This document shows positions 27,325 through 35,034 of a DNA stretch of 35,034 nucleotides, piece by piece. Within the stretch, counting starts at the first letter, position 1. Each line of letters opens with the position of its first letter. The stretch spans positions 1-35,034 of the forward strand of contig JANQLW010000063.1 in NCBI GenBank assembly GCA_028280405.1. The letters run 5' to 3'. The position numbers and the translations under genes were made by a program. Under the pieces are notes generated by a model. That model searched no databases. It worked only from the letters and a program-made list of their open reading frames with translations, and was not told where the DNA came from. The stretch comes from Bacteroidales bacterium. GTDB lineage: Bacteria > Bacteroidota > Bacteroidia > Bacteroidales > GCA-2711565.

Positions 27325-29376
27325 ATGGAGAAAAAATTTACAAACAGGGAAATCAGCTGGCTTCATTTTAATGAAAGAGTATTACAGGAAGCGATTGATA
27401 CAAATACACCCTTAATTGAACGTGCGAGGTTTTTAGGAATTTATTCAAACAATAGAGATGAGTTTTTCAGAGTAAGAGTGGCTACACTTAGAAGGTTACA
27501 AAAGTTTGAAGAAAACCAGGAAGATAAAGAGAGCAAAGCAGGCGCAACAATAGAAGAAATTACCAATATCGTAAACAAGCAGGAAAAGAGATTTACAACG
27601 GCCTATTTAAGATTGGTTAAGGACCTTCAAAAAAATAATATTTTTATACTCGATGAACATAGTATCTCTGAAAAACAAGGCGAATTTGTAAGGGCTTTCT
27701 TTAATGAAAATGTCCGACCTTACTTGTTCCCGATCATGACTCGTAGTTTAAAGAACCTGACCAGCCTCAAAGACGATTCATTTTATCTTGCCGTATGTTT
27801 AAAAAAAGATCGGGATGAAGCAGAAGACTATGCCCTGGTAAAAGTTCCCATAGGAGAAGTGTCAAGGTTTATTGAATTACCCTTTGAAAATAATAAATAC
27901 TACTTAATGCTTTTAGATGATGTCATCAGGTATTGTTTGGATGATGTATTTTCAATGTTTGGCTATACTTCCTTTTCAGCTTACACAATAAAGTTTACCA
28001 GAGATTCTGAAATTGATATAGATAATGATGTTTCCAAAAGCTTTATGGAAATTATGAAAGAGAGTGTGAAACGCCGAACTAAAGGAGAACCGGTTCGTTT
28101 TGTCTATGATGAGAAAATTCCTGAGAATTTATTAAAAGTATTAGTTAAGAAGTTCTCAGTAACCAAAAGAGATAATATGAGGGGCGGAGGACGATATCAT
28201 AATATGAAGGATCTGATGGCTTTTCCTTCCATAGGAAAAAAGAACCTTCAATATCCTCCGATGCCGCCACTGCCACATCCGGATTTAGCTTCCAATAAAA
28301 GTATTCTGGATGTGATTCGGGAGAAAGATATCATGCTGCATTTTCCTTATCAGTCGTTTCAACATATTATTGATTTATTAAGGGAAGCGTCCATTGATCC
28401 CAAAGTAAGGGCAATTAAAATGACCTTTTACCGTGCAGCCAGAGATTCTAAAGTGATGAATGCTTTGATCAATGCTTCCAGAAATGGCAAGTATGTGACC
28501 GTATTTATGGAGCTTCAGGCTCGCTTTGATGAAGAGGCAAATATATACTGGACAAATCGATTGCAGGAAGAAGGAGTAAAAATTATACAAACCATTCCGG
28601 GTTATAAAGTGCATTCAAAGCTTATTCTTATCAGAAGAAGAGAGAGTAATGTAAATCGTTATTACGCAAATATCAGCACTGGAAACTTTAATGAGTCTAC
28701 AGCAAAGGTTTATGCCGATGATAGTTTGCTTACCTATAACCAGGATATTGCCCAAGAAGTAAATGATGTATTTCATTTATTTGAATCCAAGTTTATTACT
28801 CCAACTTTTAAGCACTTAATTGTAGCTCCTTTCCGTATTCGTGACTTTTTCATGGAATTACTTGATAAAGAAATTGCTTTAGCGAAAAAAGGTGAAAGGG
28901 CATGGGCCATTCTTAAATTGAATAGCCTGGTTGATAAAAAAGTTATCAGAAAACTTTATGAAGCCAGCCAGGCAGGAGTGAGATTAAAATTGATTGTGAG
29001 AGGTATATGTGTAATCAAGCCGGGAATTAAAGGATTGAGTGAAAACATTGAGGCCATCAGTATCGTTGATAGATTTTTGGAGCATTCCAGAGTCTATATT
29101 TTTGGCAATGGCGGAGATACAAAGTACTTTATTTCATCCGCCGATTGGATGCAGCGAAATTTTGATCACAGAGTGGAAGTAGTCTGCCCAATTCTTGATA
29201 AAAATATTCAAAAAGAATTGTGGGACATGACCCAAATTCAATTGAAGGATGATGTAAAGGCTCGATACCTGCGGCCTGATCTGTTAAATGAGTATGTTGG
29301 AAAAGATAAAAACAGTAAAAACAGGTCACAATTTCAAACTTACGATTACTTTAAAAAATTATTATCTGAAAAATAA
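27325..29376 (+). CDS. ppk1: Polyphosphate kinase 1
   Basis: Makes inorganic polyphosphate from ATP. The 683-residue protein shows the N-terminal helical domain (FTNREISWLHFNERVLQEA), the middle domain, and two phospholipase-D-like catalytic domains. The autophosphorylated histidine is H430 in GYKVHSKLILI, and the second active-site histidine is H587 in LEHSRVYIF. The length and motifs are complete. It follows sixA after 4 bp and is probably the last gene of that operon. Confidence 0.96.
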   Translation: MEKKFTNREISWLHFNERVLQEAIDTNTPLIERARFLGIYSNNRDEFFRVRVATLRRLQKFEENQEDKESKAGATIEEITNIVNKQEKRFTTAYLRLVKDLQKNNIFILDEHSISEKQGEFVRAFFNENVRPYLFPIMTRSLKNLTSLKDDSFYLAVCLKKDRDEAEDYALVKVPIGEVSRFIELPFENNKYYLMLLDDVIRYCLDDVFSMFGYTSFSAYTIKFTRDSEIDIDNDVSKSFMEIMKESVKRRTKGEPVRFVYDEKIPENLLKVLVKKFSVTKRDNMRGGGRYHNMKDLMAFPSIGKKNLQYPPMPPLPHPDLASNKSILDVIREKDIMLHFPYQSFQHIIDLLREASIDPKVRAIKMTFYRAARDSKVMNALINASRNGKYVTVFMELQARFDEEANIYWTNRLQEEGVKIIQTIPGYKVHSKLILIRRRESNVNRYYANISTGNFNESTAKVYADDSLLTYNQDIAQEVNDVFHLFESKFITPTFKHLIVAPFRIRDFFMELLDKEIALAKKGERAWAILKLNSLVDKKVIRKLYEASQAGVRLKLIVRGICVIKPGIKGLSENIEAISIVDRFLEHSRVYIFGNGGDTKYFISSADWMQRNFDHRVEVVCPILDKNIQKELWDMTQIQLKDDVKARYLRPDLLNEYVGKDKNSKNRSQFQTYDYFKKLLSEK

Positions 29377-29423
29377 TTATAAATGATCAATGTTATCCTA
29401 AACTCTGGCCTCCTTCCGACAGG

Positions 29424-29479
29424 TGTTTCAGGATCTTCTTGGTTTTTATTTTTAGTTTGAAACATATTCAGGATGACGG
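29424..29479. repeat. Short copy of the dispersed TTCAGGATGACG repeat
   Basis: TGTTTCAGGATCTTCTT (29424-29440) faces TGAAACATATTCAGGATGAC (29458-29477). The TGTTTCA/TGAAACA arms form the stem, and the right end shares ATTCAGGATGACG-type sequence with the element at 41-186. It is a degenerate, shorter relative of that element. Confidence 0.55.
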
Positions 29480-29533
29480 AATTCGTAATCTATAATTCAT
29501 CATTTATAAACCATAATTCATAATTATTATCCC

Positions 29534-29541
29534 TACATTTG
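29534..29541 (+). promoter_or_regulatory. -7 box for the molybdenum-cofactor operon
   Basis: TACATTTG matches TAnnTTTG about 100 bp before the moeA ATG, leaving a leader of about 95 nt. No known riboswitch shape was recognised in that leader. Confidence 0.45.
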
Positions 29542-29642
29542 CGTTATCAAAAAAACAGTATAAATCGCAAATAAGCATTTTGTTACTTCAATTTAAATTT
29601 CTAAATTTAGTAAAGTAATATTGCGAATTAAAAATTTAGATT

Positions 29643-30818
29643 ATGATAGCTTTTGAAGATGCATATAAAACAGTAATGGACGCTGTTTATTATGAAATGA
29701 GTACGGAAAATGTTGCTATGAGTAACGCTTTATTTAGAATTCTTGGTAAAGATATAACCTCAGATATTGATATGCCTCCGTTTAATAAGTCTGCTATGGA
29801 TGGATATGCCTGCCGTGGGGAAGATTTACAAAATGAATTGGAAGTCATTGAGGTTATTGCTGCAGGAGTAGCACCGCAAAAAATTGTTGGAGTAAACCAA
29901 TGTTCTAAGATCATGACAGGAGCTATGTTACCGGAAGGTGCTAATTGTGTGATCAAATTTGAAGATACAGAAAAGGTATCCAATGATAAAATCAAATTTA
30001 CTGCCGAAAAAACAAAAAACAACTTTGTTCCTCAGGGCGAGGATGTGAAAGTTGGGGATATCGTATTAGAGAAAGGAACCTTCATTCGTCCGCAACATAT
30101 TGCAGTAGCTGCTGCAGTCGGGTATGATAATCCAAGAGTATTTAAAAAAGTAAGAGTAGGGGTGATTTCTACAGGTGATGAATTGGTCGAACCACATCAG
30201 GATCCGGGGCCTTCTCAAATTAGAAATACCAATGCTTATCAGTTGGTTGCACAATTACAAAAAATGAATGTAACCCCATTATATTATGGTATTGCAAGAG
30301 ATAATGAAGAATCAACCCGAAAAGTAATTACAAAAGCATTAGACGATTGTGATGTTGTACTTTTAACCGGCGGTGTTTCAATGGGTGATTTTGATTTTAT
30401 TCCTAAGATCTTTGATCAACTTGAAGTTGATATAAAATTCAAAACTATCGCTATCCAACCCGGAAAACCTACTGTTTTTGGAGTAAAGAAAAATAAATTT
30501 ATTTTTGGATTGCCCGGTAATCCGGTATCTTCATTTAATATTTTTGAATTATTAGTAAAACCATTGGTATTTAAAATGATGGGGAATAATTATAATCCTC
30601 CTCAAATTAAATTACCCTTAGGAACAACATATAACAGAACTAAATCAGCCAGAAGGTCATTCCTTCCGGTGAAAATAGAAGATGGAAAAGTATTTCCAAT
30701 CAATTATCATGGTTCTGCTCATATTTTTGCATTAACTGAGGCGACAGGATTAATTTCTATACCCGTTGGCGTATCAGAATTAAAAGAAGGAGAAGTTGTA
30801 GATGTTAGACAGATATAA
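29643..30818 (+). CDS. moeA: Molybdopterin molybdenumtransferase
   Basis: MoeA inserts molybdate into adenylylated molybdopterin. The 391-residue protein has the classic motifs: MPPFNKSAMDGYA, MTGAMLPEGANCVI, ISTGDELV with SQIRNTNAYQL, LTGGVSMGDFDF and FGLPGNPVSSF, and the small C-terminal domain. It is the first gene of the operon and overlaps moaA by 17 bp. Its adenylylating partner MogA is provided by the fusion gene further down the same operon. Confidence 0.96.
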   Translation: MIAFEDAYKTVMDAVYYEMSTENVAMSNALFRILGKDITSDIDMPPFNKSAMDGYACRGEDLQNELEVIEVIAAGVAPQKIVGVNQCSKIMTGAMLPEGANCVIKFEDTEKVSNDKIKFTAEKTKNNFVPQGEDVKVGDIVLEKGTFIRPQHIAVAAAVGYDNPRVFKKVRVGVISTGDELVEPHQDPGPSQIRNTNAYQLVAQLQKMNVTPLYYGIARDNEESTRKVITKALDDCDVVLLTGGVSMGDFDFIPKIFDQLEVDIKFKTIAIQPGKPTVFGVKKNKFIFGLPGNPVSSFNIFELLVKPLVFKMMGNNYNPPQIKLPLGTTYNRTKSARRSFLPVKIEDGKVFPINYHGSAHIFALTEATGLISIPVGVSELKEGEVVDVRQI

Positions 30819-31602
30819 CCGCAGGCTTAACTACCTGCGAATTTCCGTTACTGATCGTTGTAATTTACGTTGTATTTATTGTATGCCTGCAGAGGGCGTG
30901 AAACTGCTCAGGCATCAAGATATATTGTCTTTCGATGAAATTGTTGAGGTTGTCAGACAAGGTGTATCCTATGGCATTAATAAAGTAAGAATTACCGGAG
31001 GTGAACCTTTGGTAAGAAGAGGGATCGTCGATTTAGTTGATATGATCTGGCAAGTAGAAGGTATTAAAGATCTGTCGATGACTACAAATGCTATTTTGCT
31101 TACAAAATTTGCTGAAGACTTAAAAAAAGCAGGTTTGCAACGGGTAAATATTAGCCTGGATACCGTGAATCCTGATAAATTTAATAAGATTACCCGGGGC
31201 GGCAATATTAACGAAGTATTTGAGGGAATCGAAATTGCTCAAAAAGTTGGGTTTTCCCCTATTAAAGTGAATTGCGTAATCTGGAAATCTTCAAAAGAAG
31301 ATGATGCTCTGGCTGTAAAAAAATATTGTGAAGAAAATGATTTAAAGGTGAGATTTATCCACCAAATGAATTTATCTACCGGAGAATTTTCTGTTGTTGA
31401 AGGAGGCGATGGAGGTAATTGTGTCCAATGTAATCGTCTGCGTTTAACTGCTAGTGGAGATATAAAACCGTGCCTGTTCAGTGATTTGTCCTATAATGTT
31501 CGTAAATTAGGAGTGGAAGAAGCGTTTAATCAAGCGATTGAGAATAAACCTAAATCAGGTTCTTATAATAAAAGTGGAGATTTCTTTAATATTGGAGGTT
31601 AA
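30802..31602 (+). CDS. moaA: GTP 3',8-cyclase, compact form
   Basis: MoaA is the radical-SAM enzyme that starts molybdenum-cofactor synthesis from GTP. The N-terminal cluster is C20-x3-C24-x2-C27 after the family start MLDRYNRRLNYLRISVTDR. ITGGEPLVRR and LQRVNISLDTVNPDKF are intact. The C-terminal cluster is C207-x2-C210-x13-C224 with NRLRLTASGDIKPCLFSD, and the chain ends in the conserved Gly-Gly. At 266 residues it lacks about 60 found in standard MoaA (320-330), all between RFIHQMNL and the second cluster. Because every catalytic element remains, it is probably a functional short variant. Confidence 0.9.
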   Translation: MLDRYNRRLNYLRISVTDRCNLRCIYCMPAEGVKLLRHQDILSFDEIVEVVRQGVSYGINKVRITGGEPLVRRGIVDLVDMIWQVEGIKDLSMTTNAILLTKFAEDLKKAGLQRVNISLDTVNPDKFNKITRGGNINEVFEGIEIAQKVGFSPIKVNCVIWKSSKEDDALAVKKYCEENDLKVRFIHQMNLSTGEFSVVEGGDGGNCVQCNRLRLTASGDIKPCLFSDLSYNVRKLGVEEAFNQAIENKPKSGSYNKSGDFFNIGG

Positions 31603-31655
31603 TTTGCTATTTGCTTTTGGCTCTTAGCTTTTAGTAATATTTAAAAATTTAATAA

Positions 31656-32114
31656 ATGAATAAGTTGACTCATATTGATAAAGATGGTAAAGCCAAAATG
31701 GTTGATGTTAGTGATAAGAAAGATCAAATCAGAGTAGCTCGTGCTAGGGGAGTAATATATTTGGCTGATGAAACCCTCGAGTTAATTAAAGCCAATAAAA
31801 TTAAAAAAGGGGATGTACTTACCATTGCTGAGGTTGCCGGAATACAGGCTGGCAAACAAACTTACAATTTGATTCCTTTGTGTCATCAATTACTTTTAAC
31901 AAAACTGGAAGTTAAAGCCAGTATTATTAATGAAGGTGTACAGGTTGATAGCATGGCAAAATGTATAGGACAAACCGGCGTTGAAATGGAAGCCCTTACT
32001 GCTGTAAATATAGCTTTACTTACTATTTATGATATGTGCAAAGCTGTTGATAAACAAATGGTGATGTCTGAGATTAAACTAATCGAAAAAACCAAGTCAG
32101 ATTTGCCGAAATAA
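31656..32114 (+). CDS. moaC: Cyclic pyranopterin monophosphate synthase
   Basis: Converts the MoaA product to cyclic pyranopterin monophosphate. The 152-residue protein carries the MoaC signatures KADVL-like KKGDVLTIAEVAGI, NLIPLCHQLLLTKLEV, and GVEMEALTAVNIALLTIYDMCKAVDK-type sequence at the C-terminus. It lies 53 bp after moaA, and its stop codon overlaps the next ATG by one base (TAATG). Confidence 0.96.
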   Translation: MNKLTHIDKDGKAKMVDVSDKKDQIRVARARGVIYLADETLELIKANKIKKGDVLTIAEVAGIQAGKQTYNLIPLCHQLLLTKLEVKASIINEGVQVDSMAKCIGQTGVEMEALTAVNIALLTIYDMCKAVDKQMVMSEIKLIEKTKSDLPK

Positions 32115-33373
32115 TGGATAAATATGACCTGATCGTAGTAGGTGGTGGAGCTTCAGGATTGATGGCTTCTGGCTTTGCTGCACAAAATGGAGCAAAAGTT
32201 CTGTTGCTTGAAAAAATGTCCCGTCCGGGACGAAAACTAAGGATTACAGGTAAAGGAAGATGTAATCTTACTAATCTTACTACTATTGATGATTTTCTTA
32301 CTCATGTTAATCAAGCTGAATTTTTAAAACCTGCTTTTAATGCTTTTTTTGCTGAAGATTTAATTTCTTTTTTCAATGCAATCAACATTAAAACTAAAAC
32401 CGAAAGAGGAAGAAGAGTATTCCCGCAAAGTGATAAAGCTCAGGATATCGTAGATGGTTTGGAAAAATGGATATTGAAACAAGGCGTTCAAATTAAAAAA
32501 AATGCAAGGGTAAATAAATTGTTTACCAGGAATGGCTATATAAGCGGGCTTCGACTACAAAAAGGCAAAATGTTCTTTGCTGATAAAATCATCCTTTGTA
32601 CAGGAGGGACATCATATCCGGCAACAGGCTCAACAGGAGATGGTTATAAGTTACTAAAAACTCTTGGTCTCCAAATTACAGAGATAAAGCCTGCATTGGT
32701 ACCAATTATTGTAAAAGGGAAGCTTCCTGCTAAACTAAACCGCCTTAGTCTGAAAAATATCAACTTAGAAGTTTATAAAAATAAGAACCTGGTTGCAGAA
32801 AAGTTTGGAGAAATGCAATTCCTTAATCATGGGCTCTCGGGCCCTATAATTCTGTCTTTATCCAGAATGCTTAACAAAGAATTATCTACAGGAACATTAT
32901 TTGATTTGTCCATAGATTTAAAACCTGCACTCAGCGAAGTTAAACTTCAAAACAGATTCCAAAGAGAAATAGAAAATATAAGGTATTTAGATGTTCAGGG
33001 ACTGTTGAGAAAATTATTGCCTGCTCAATTGGTACAGGTTTTTCTGGATAGATTAAAAATGGATGCAAGAAAATTAGCCTCCAAATTGAACCAAAATGAA
33101 ATAAAAAAGATAATTTTGTTATTGAAAGATTTCAGGTTTCAAACAACTGGTTTAAGGGGCTTTGATGAAGCTATCATTACTTCAGGAGGAGTTGATTTAA
33201 ATGAAGTAAATCCTGAAACTATGGAATCCAGGTTGATTAAGAACTTATATCTAGCAGGAGAAATGCTGGATTTAGATGCTGATACCGGTGGATATAATTT
33301 ACAGATTGCTTTTTCAACAGGGAGATTAGCAGCTATGGCTGCAACTAATAAACTTAAAAGAGATGGAAAATAA
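32114..33373 (+). CDS. HI0933-type FAD-dependent oxidoreductase
   Basis: A 419-residue flavoprotein of the HI0933/aminoacetone-oxidase-like family. It has an N-terminal dinucleotide-binding loop (GGGASGLMASGFAA), GRKLRITGKGRCNLTN, TGGTSYPATGSTGDGY, and a C-terminal FAD-contact segment GEMLDLDADTGGYNLQIAFSTG. The substrate of this family is not settled. Here the gene is locked into the molybdenum-cofactor operon by a 1-bp overlap with moaC and an 11-bp overlap with the MOSC-MogA gene, so co-expression is certain, although a role in the pathway is only inferred. Confidence 0.88.
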   Translation: MDKYDLIVVGGGASGLMASGFAAQNGAKVLLLEKMSRPGRKLRITGKGRCNLTNLTTIDDFLTHVNQAEFLKPAFNAFFAEDLISFFNAINIKTKTERGRRVFPQSDKAQDIVDGLEKWILKQGVQIKKNARVNKLFTRNGYISGLRLQKGKMFFADKIILCTGGTSYPATGSTGDGYKLLKTLGLQITEIKPALVPIIVKGKLPAKLNRLSLKNINLEVYKNKNLVAEKFGEMQFLNHGLSGPIILSLSRMLNKELSTGTLFDLSIDLKPALSEVKLQNRFQREIENIRYLDVQGLLRKLLPAQLVQVFLDRLKMDARKLASKLNQNEIKKIILLLKDFRFQTTGLRGFDEAIITSGGVDLNEVNPETMESRLIKNLYLAGEMLDLDADTGGYNLQIAFSTGRLAAMAATNKLKRDGK

Positions 33374-34301
33374 ACAAATAGAAGTTTTAGCGGTAAATAT
33401 TTCAGAAAAGAAGGGAACTGTAAAAACTGCAGTAGATGAAATTACTTTATATGAAAATGGAGTAAAAGGAGATGCTCATTCAGGGAGCTGGCATCGACAA
33501 GTGAGTATGCTGGCACGTGAGAGCATTGAAAAGTTTGAACATAAAGCAAACCGTACTATTGCTTTTGGTGAATTTGCTGAAAATATTACGACTAAAGGAA
33601 TGGAATTGTTTCATACCAATCCTTTTGATTTATTTGTTTCGGAAAACCATATACTGGAAGTTACCCAAATTGGTAAGAAATGTCATGGTGATAATTGTGC
33701 TATTTTCCGTGAAGTCGGAAACTGTGTGATGCCTAAAGAAGGTATATTTGTAAGGGTAATTAAGGGTGGAGTAATGAAGGCGGGAGATAAACTGAATTAT
33801 ATTCCAAAAATATTTAAAGCTCGTATTATCACTTTAAGTGATAGAGCAAGTAGTGGAGAATATGAAGATAGAAGCGGCCCTCGAATCAATGAATTACTTA
33901 CAGAATATTTTGAGAAAATCAAATGGTGTTTGGAGATTGAGCACATTTTGATACCGGATGACCCTAAACAACTGGCAGCTTTATTGGAAGATTCCAAAAG
34001 TCAGGGAATTGATATTGTAATTACTACAGGAGGAACCGGTATCGGCCCTAAAGATTTTACTCCTGAGATCGTTAAAGATTTTATAGATAAAGAGATTCCG
34101 GGAGTAATGGAAATGATCAGGTTGAAATACGGTGCAGAAAAACCAAATGCATTATTGAGCAGAGGTGTTGCCGGTACTATGGGTGAAAGTTTAGTATATG
34201 CTCTTCCGGGAAGTGTAAAAGCTGTGAATGAGTATATGGAAGAAATTTGTAAAACATTGCAACATCTGATTTTTATGTTGAATGCATTGGATGTTCATTA
34301 G
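33363..34301 (+). CDS. MOSC domain fused to MogA-like molybdopterin adenylyltransferase
   Basis: The first half (about residues 1-148) is a MOSC domain: ENGVKGDAHSG, FGEFAENITTKGMEL, EVTQIGKKCHGDNC and NCVMPKEGIF. The second half (about 150-312) is MogA/MoaB-like: IITLSDRASSGEYEDRSGP, VITTGGTGIGPKDFTPE and YALPGSVKAV. MogA adenylylates molybdopterin before MoeA inserts metal. MOSC domains, by family knowledge, bind molybdenum cofactor or mobilise sulfur. The 312-residue chain is a continuous fusion, a natural partner for moeA in the same operon. Confidence 0.92.
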   Translation: MENKQIEVLAVNISEKKGTVKTAVDEITLYENGVKGDAHSGSWHRQVSMLARESIEKFEHKANRTIAFGEFAENITTKGMELFHTNPFDLFVSENHILEVTQIGKKCHGDNCAIFREVGNCVMPKEGIFVRVIKGGVMKAGDKLNYIPKIFKARIITLSDRASSGEYEDRSGPRINELLTEYFEKIKWCLEIEHILIPDDPKQLAALLEDSKSQGIDIVITTGGTGIGPKDFTPEIVKDFIDKEIPGVMEMIRLKYGAEKPNALLSRGVAGTMGESLVYALPGSVKAVNEYMEEICKTLQHLIFMLNALDVH

Positions 34302-34367
34302 TTGTTATGCGGTTATGCTATTGTACAGTTACCAATTTAATTTACTAATATACCAATATACCAAGTT

Positions 34368-34922
34368 ATGAACCGTAATCAAGCCCTCAAACTCCTGCAC
34401 GAATACATCAAAAACCCTCGAATGATCAATCATTGTCTGGCTGCTGAAGTTGTAATGAAGGCATTGGCCAAAAAATTAGGCCGGGATGAGGAGAAATGGG
34501 GATTAGCCGGATTATTACATGATCTGGATGTTGAGATGGTAAATGCCGATCCTAAAATTCATGGTTTAGAAACAGCAAGGATGCTAACGGAAAAAGGTGT
34601 AGATGCAGATGTAGTAGATGCTATAAAAATGCATAATGAAGAAGCAACAGGCCTGGAAAGAACAACAGAGTTTCAACATGCTTTGGCATGTGGAGAGACT
34701 ATTACGGGAATGATTATCGCAACTACATTGGTATATCCTGATAAAAAAATTGCCAATGTAAAACCTAAGTCTGTTACTAAACGAATGAAGCAGGCTGCTT
34801 TTGCTGCTTCTGTGAGTAGAGATAAAATCAGAGAATGTGAAAAGATAGGAATTCCTTTGAATGAATTTGCTGAGCTGAGTGTGGAGGCAATGAAAACCAT
34901 TGCTGATGAAATTGGATTATAA
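34368..34922 (+). CDS. HD-domain protein, putative phosphohydrolase
   Basis: A 184-residue HD-superfamily protein. The metal-binding residues are H22 in MINHCLAAE, then H51-D52 in LLHDLDVEM, and further histidines in KIHGLETARM and IKMHNEEATG. The substrate is unknown; related small HD proteins hydrolyse nucleotides or phosphate esters. It follows the MOSC-MogA gene after 66 bp and is not obviously part of cofactor synthesis. There is no signal peptide. Confidence 0.85.
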   Translation: MNRNQALKLLHEYIKNPRMINHCLAAEVVMKALAKKLGRDEEKWGLAGLLHDLDVEMVNADPKIHGLETARMLTEKGVDADVVDAIKMHNEEATGLERTTEFQHALACGETITGMIIATTLVYPDKKIANVKPKSVTKRMKQAAFAASVSRDKIRECEKIGIPLNEFAELSVEAMKTIADEIGL

Positions 34923-35034
34923 GAATAAGGGATGTCATCCCATAGCCGTCAATTTAAGCTTCCATGACAATAGTTATTAAGATATTAGGGTTGATAAGCC
35001 TGTAAAAAAAATATAGAACAAATTGATGACTTTA
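34923..35034. other. 3' edge of window
   Basis: The last 112 bp hold no gene that I can support. A small palindrome GGGATGTCATCCC (34929-34941) lies just after the HD gene and might be part of a terminator, but its three-base loop and lack of a T-run make this weak. Confidence 0.4.

Larger units (their letters stand above)
29377..29642. other. ppk1-moeA intergenic region
   Basis: This 266-bp gap holds a short copy of the TTCAGGATGACG repeat, an AT-rich stretch with repeated TAATTCAT words (about 29487-29525), and the moeA -7 box. No gene is seen. Confidence 0.6.

Overview
The window looks like a chromosomal segment of a Bacteroidota bacterium; the order is not resolved. The evidence is AT-rich DNA, recurring TAnnTTTG (Bacteroidota-type -7) promoter boxes, little sign of Shine-Dalgarno sites, a roughly 1100-residue SecA with a SEC-C tail, and secreted families typical of the phylum (TlpA-like thioredoxins, a 6-bladed beta-propeller lipoprotein, a DUF1573 domain). 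I saw no rRNA or tRNA gene, CRISPR array or intact transposase.

Layout. 1-641: a truncated ORF6N-domain gene between two inverted-repeat elements. 700-9673 (+): coaD, a TlpA-like secreted thioredoxin, secA, a small lipoprotein, pyrH, frr, mazG and a PAP2 phosphatase. 9723-10352 (-): a 2-Cys peroxiredoxin. 10450-14833 (-): a three-gene export operon (membrane-fusion protein, MacB-like permease, TolC-like channel) with no ATPase gene. 14834-15469: AT-rich non-coding DNA ending in a 131-bp MITE-like element. 15470-19234 (-): guaB, a SurA-like lipoprotein and a two-parvulin SurA-type chaperone. 19350-21870 (-): a complementary pair of M16 peptidase subunits. 22031-23311 (+): glyA.

23425-26616 (-) is the accessory part. 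It holds a thioredoxin-fold lipoprotein (CKKC), a DUF1573 domain with no ATG and no signal peptide, a small exported six-cysteine protein, a 6-bladed beta-propeller lipoprotein and a membrane-anchored thioredoxin-like protein (CSSC). Between the DUF1573 gene and the cysteine-rich gene, on the opposite strand, lies a candidate small RNA. It has a -7 box, a 5' region identical to the 16S rRNA anti-Shine-Dalgarno tail as I remember it, and a terminator-like hairpin. This is the strongest candidate for something undescribed. 

26829-29376 (+): sixA and ppk1. 29643-34922 (+): a molybdenum-cofactor operon (moeA, a compact moaA, moaC, an HI0933-type flavoprotein and a MOSC-MogA fusion) followed by an HD-domain protein. 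The central genes serve CoA, UMP, GMP, glycine/one-carbon, polyphosphate and molybdenum-cofactor metabolism, together with protein export and envelope folding.
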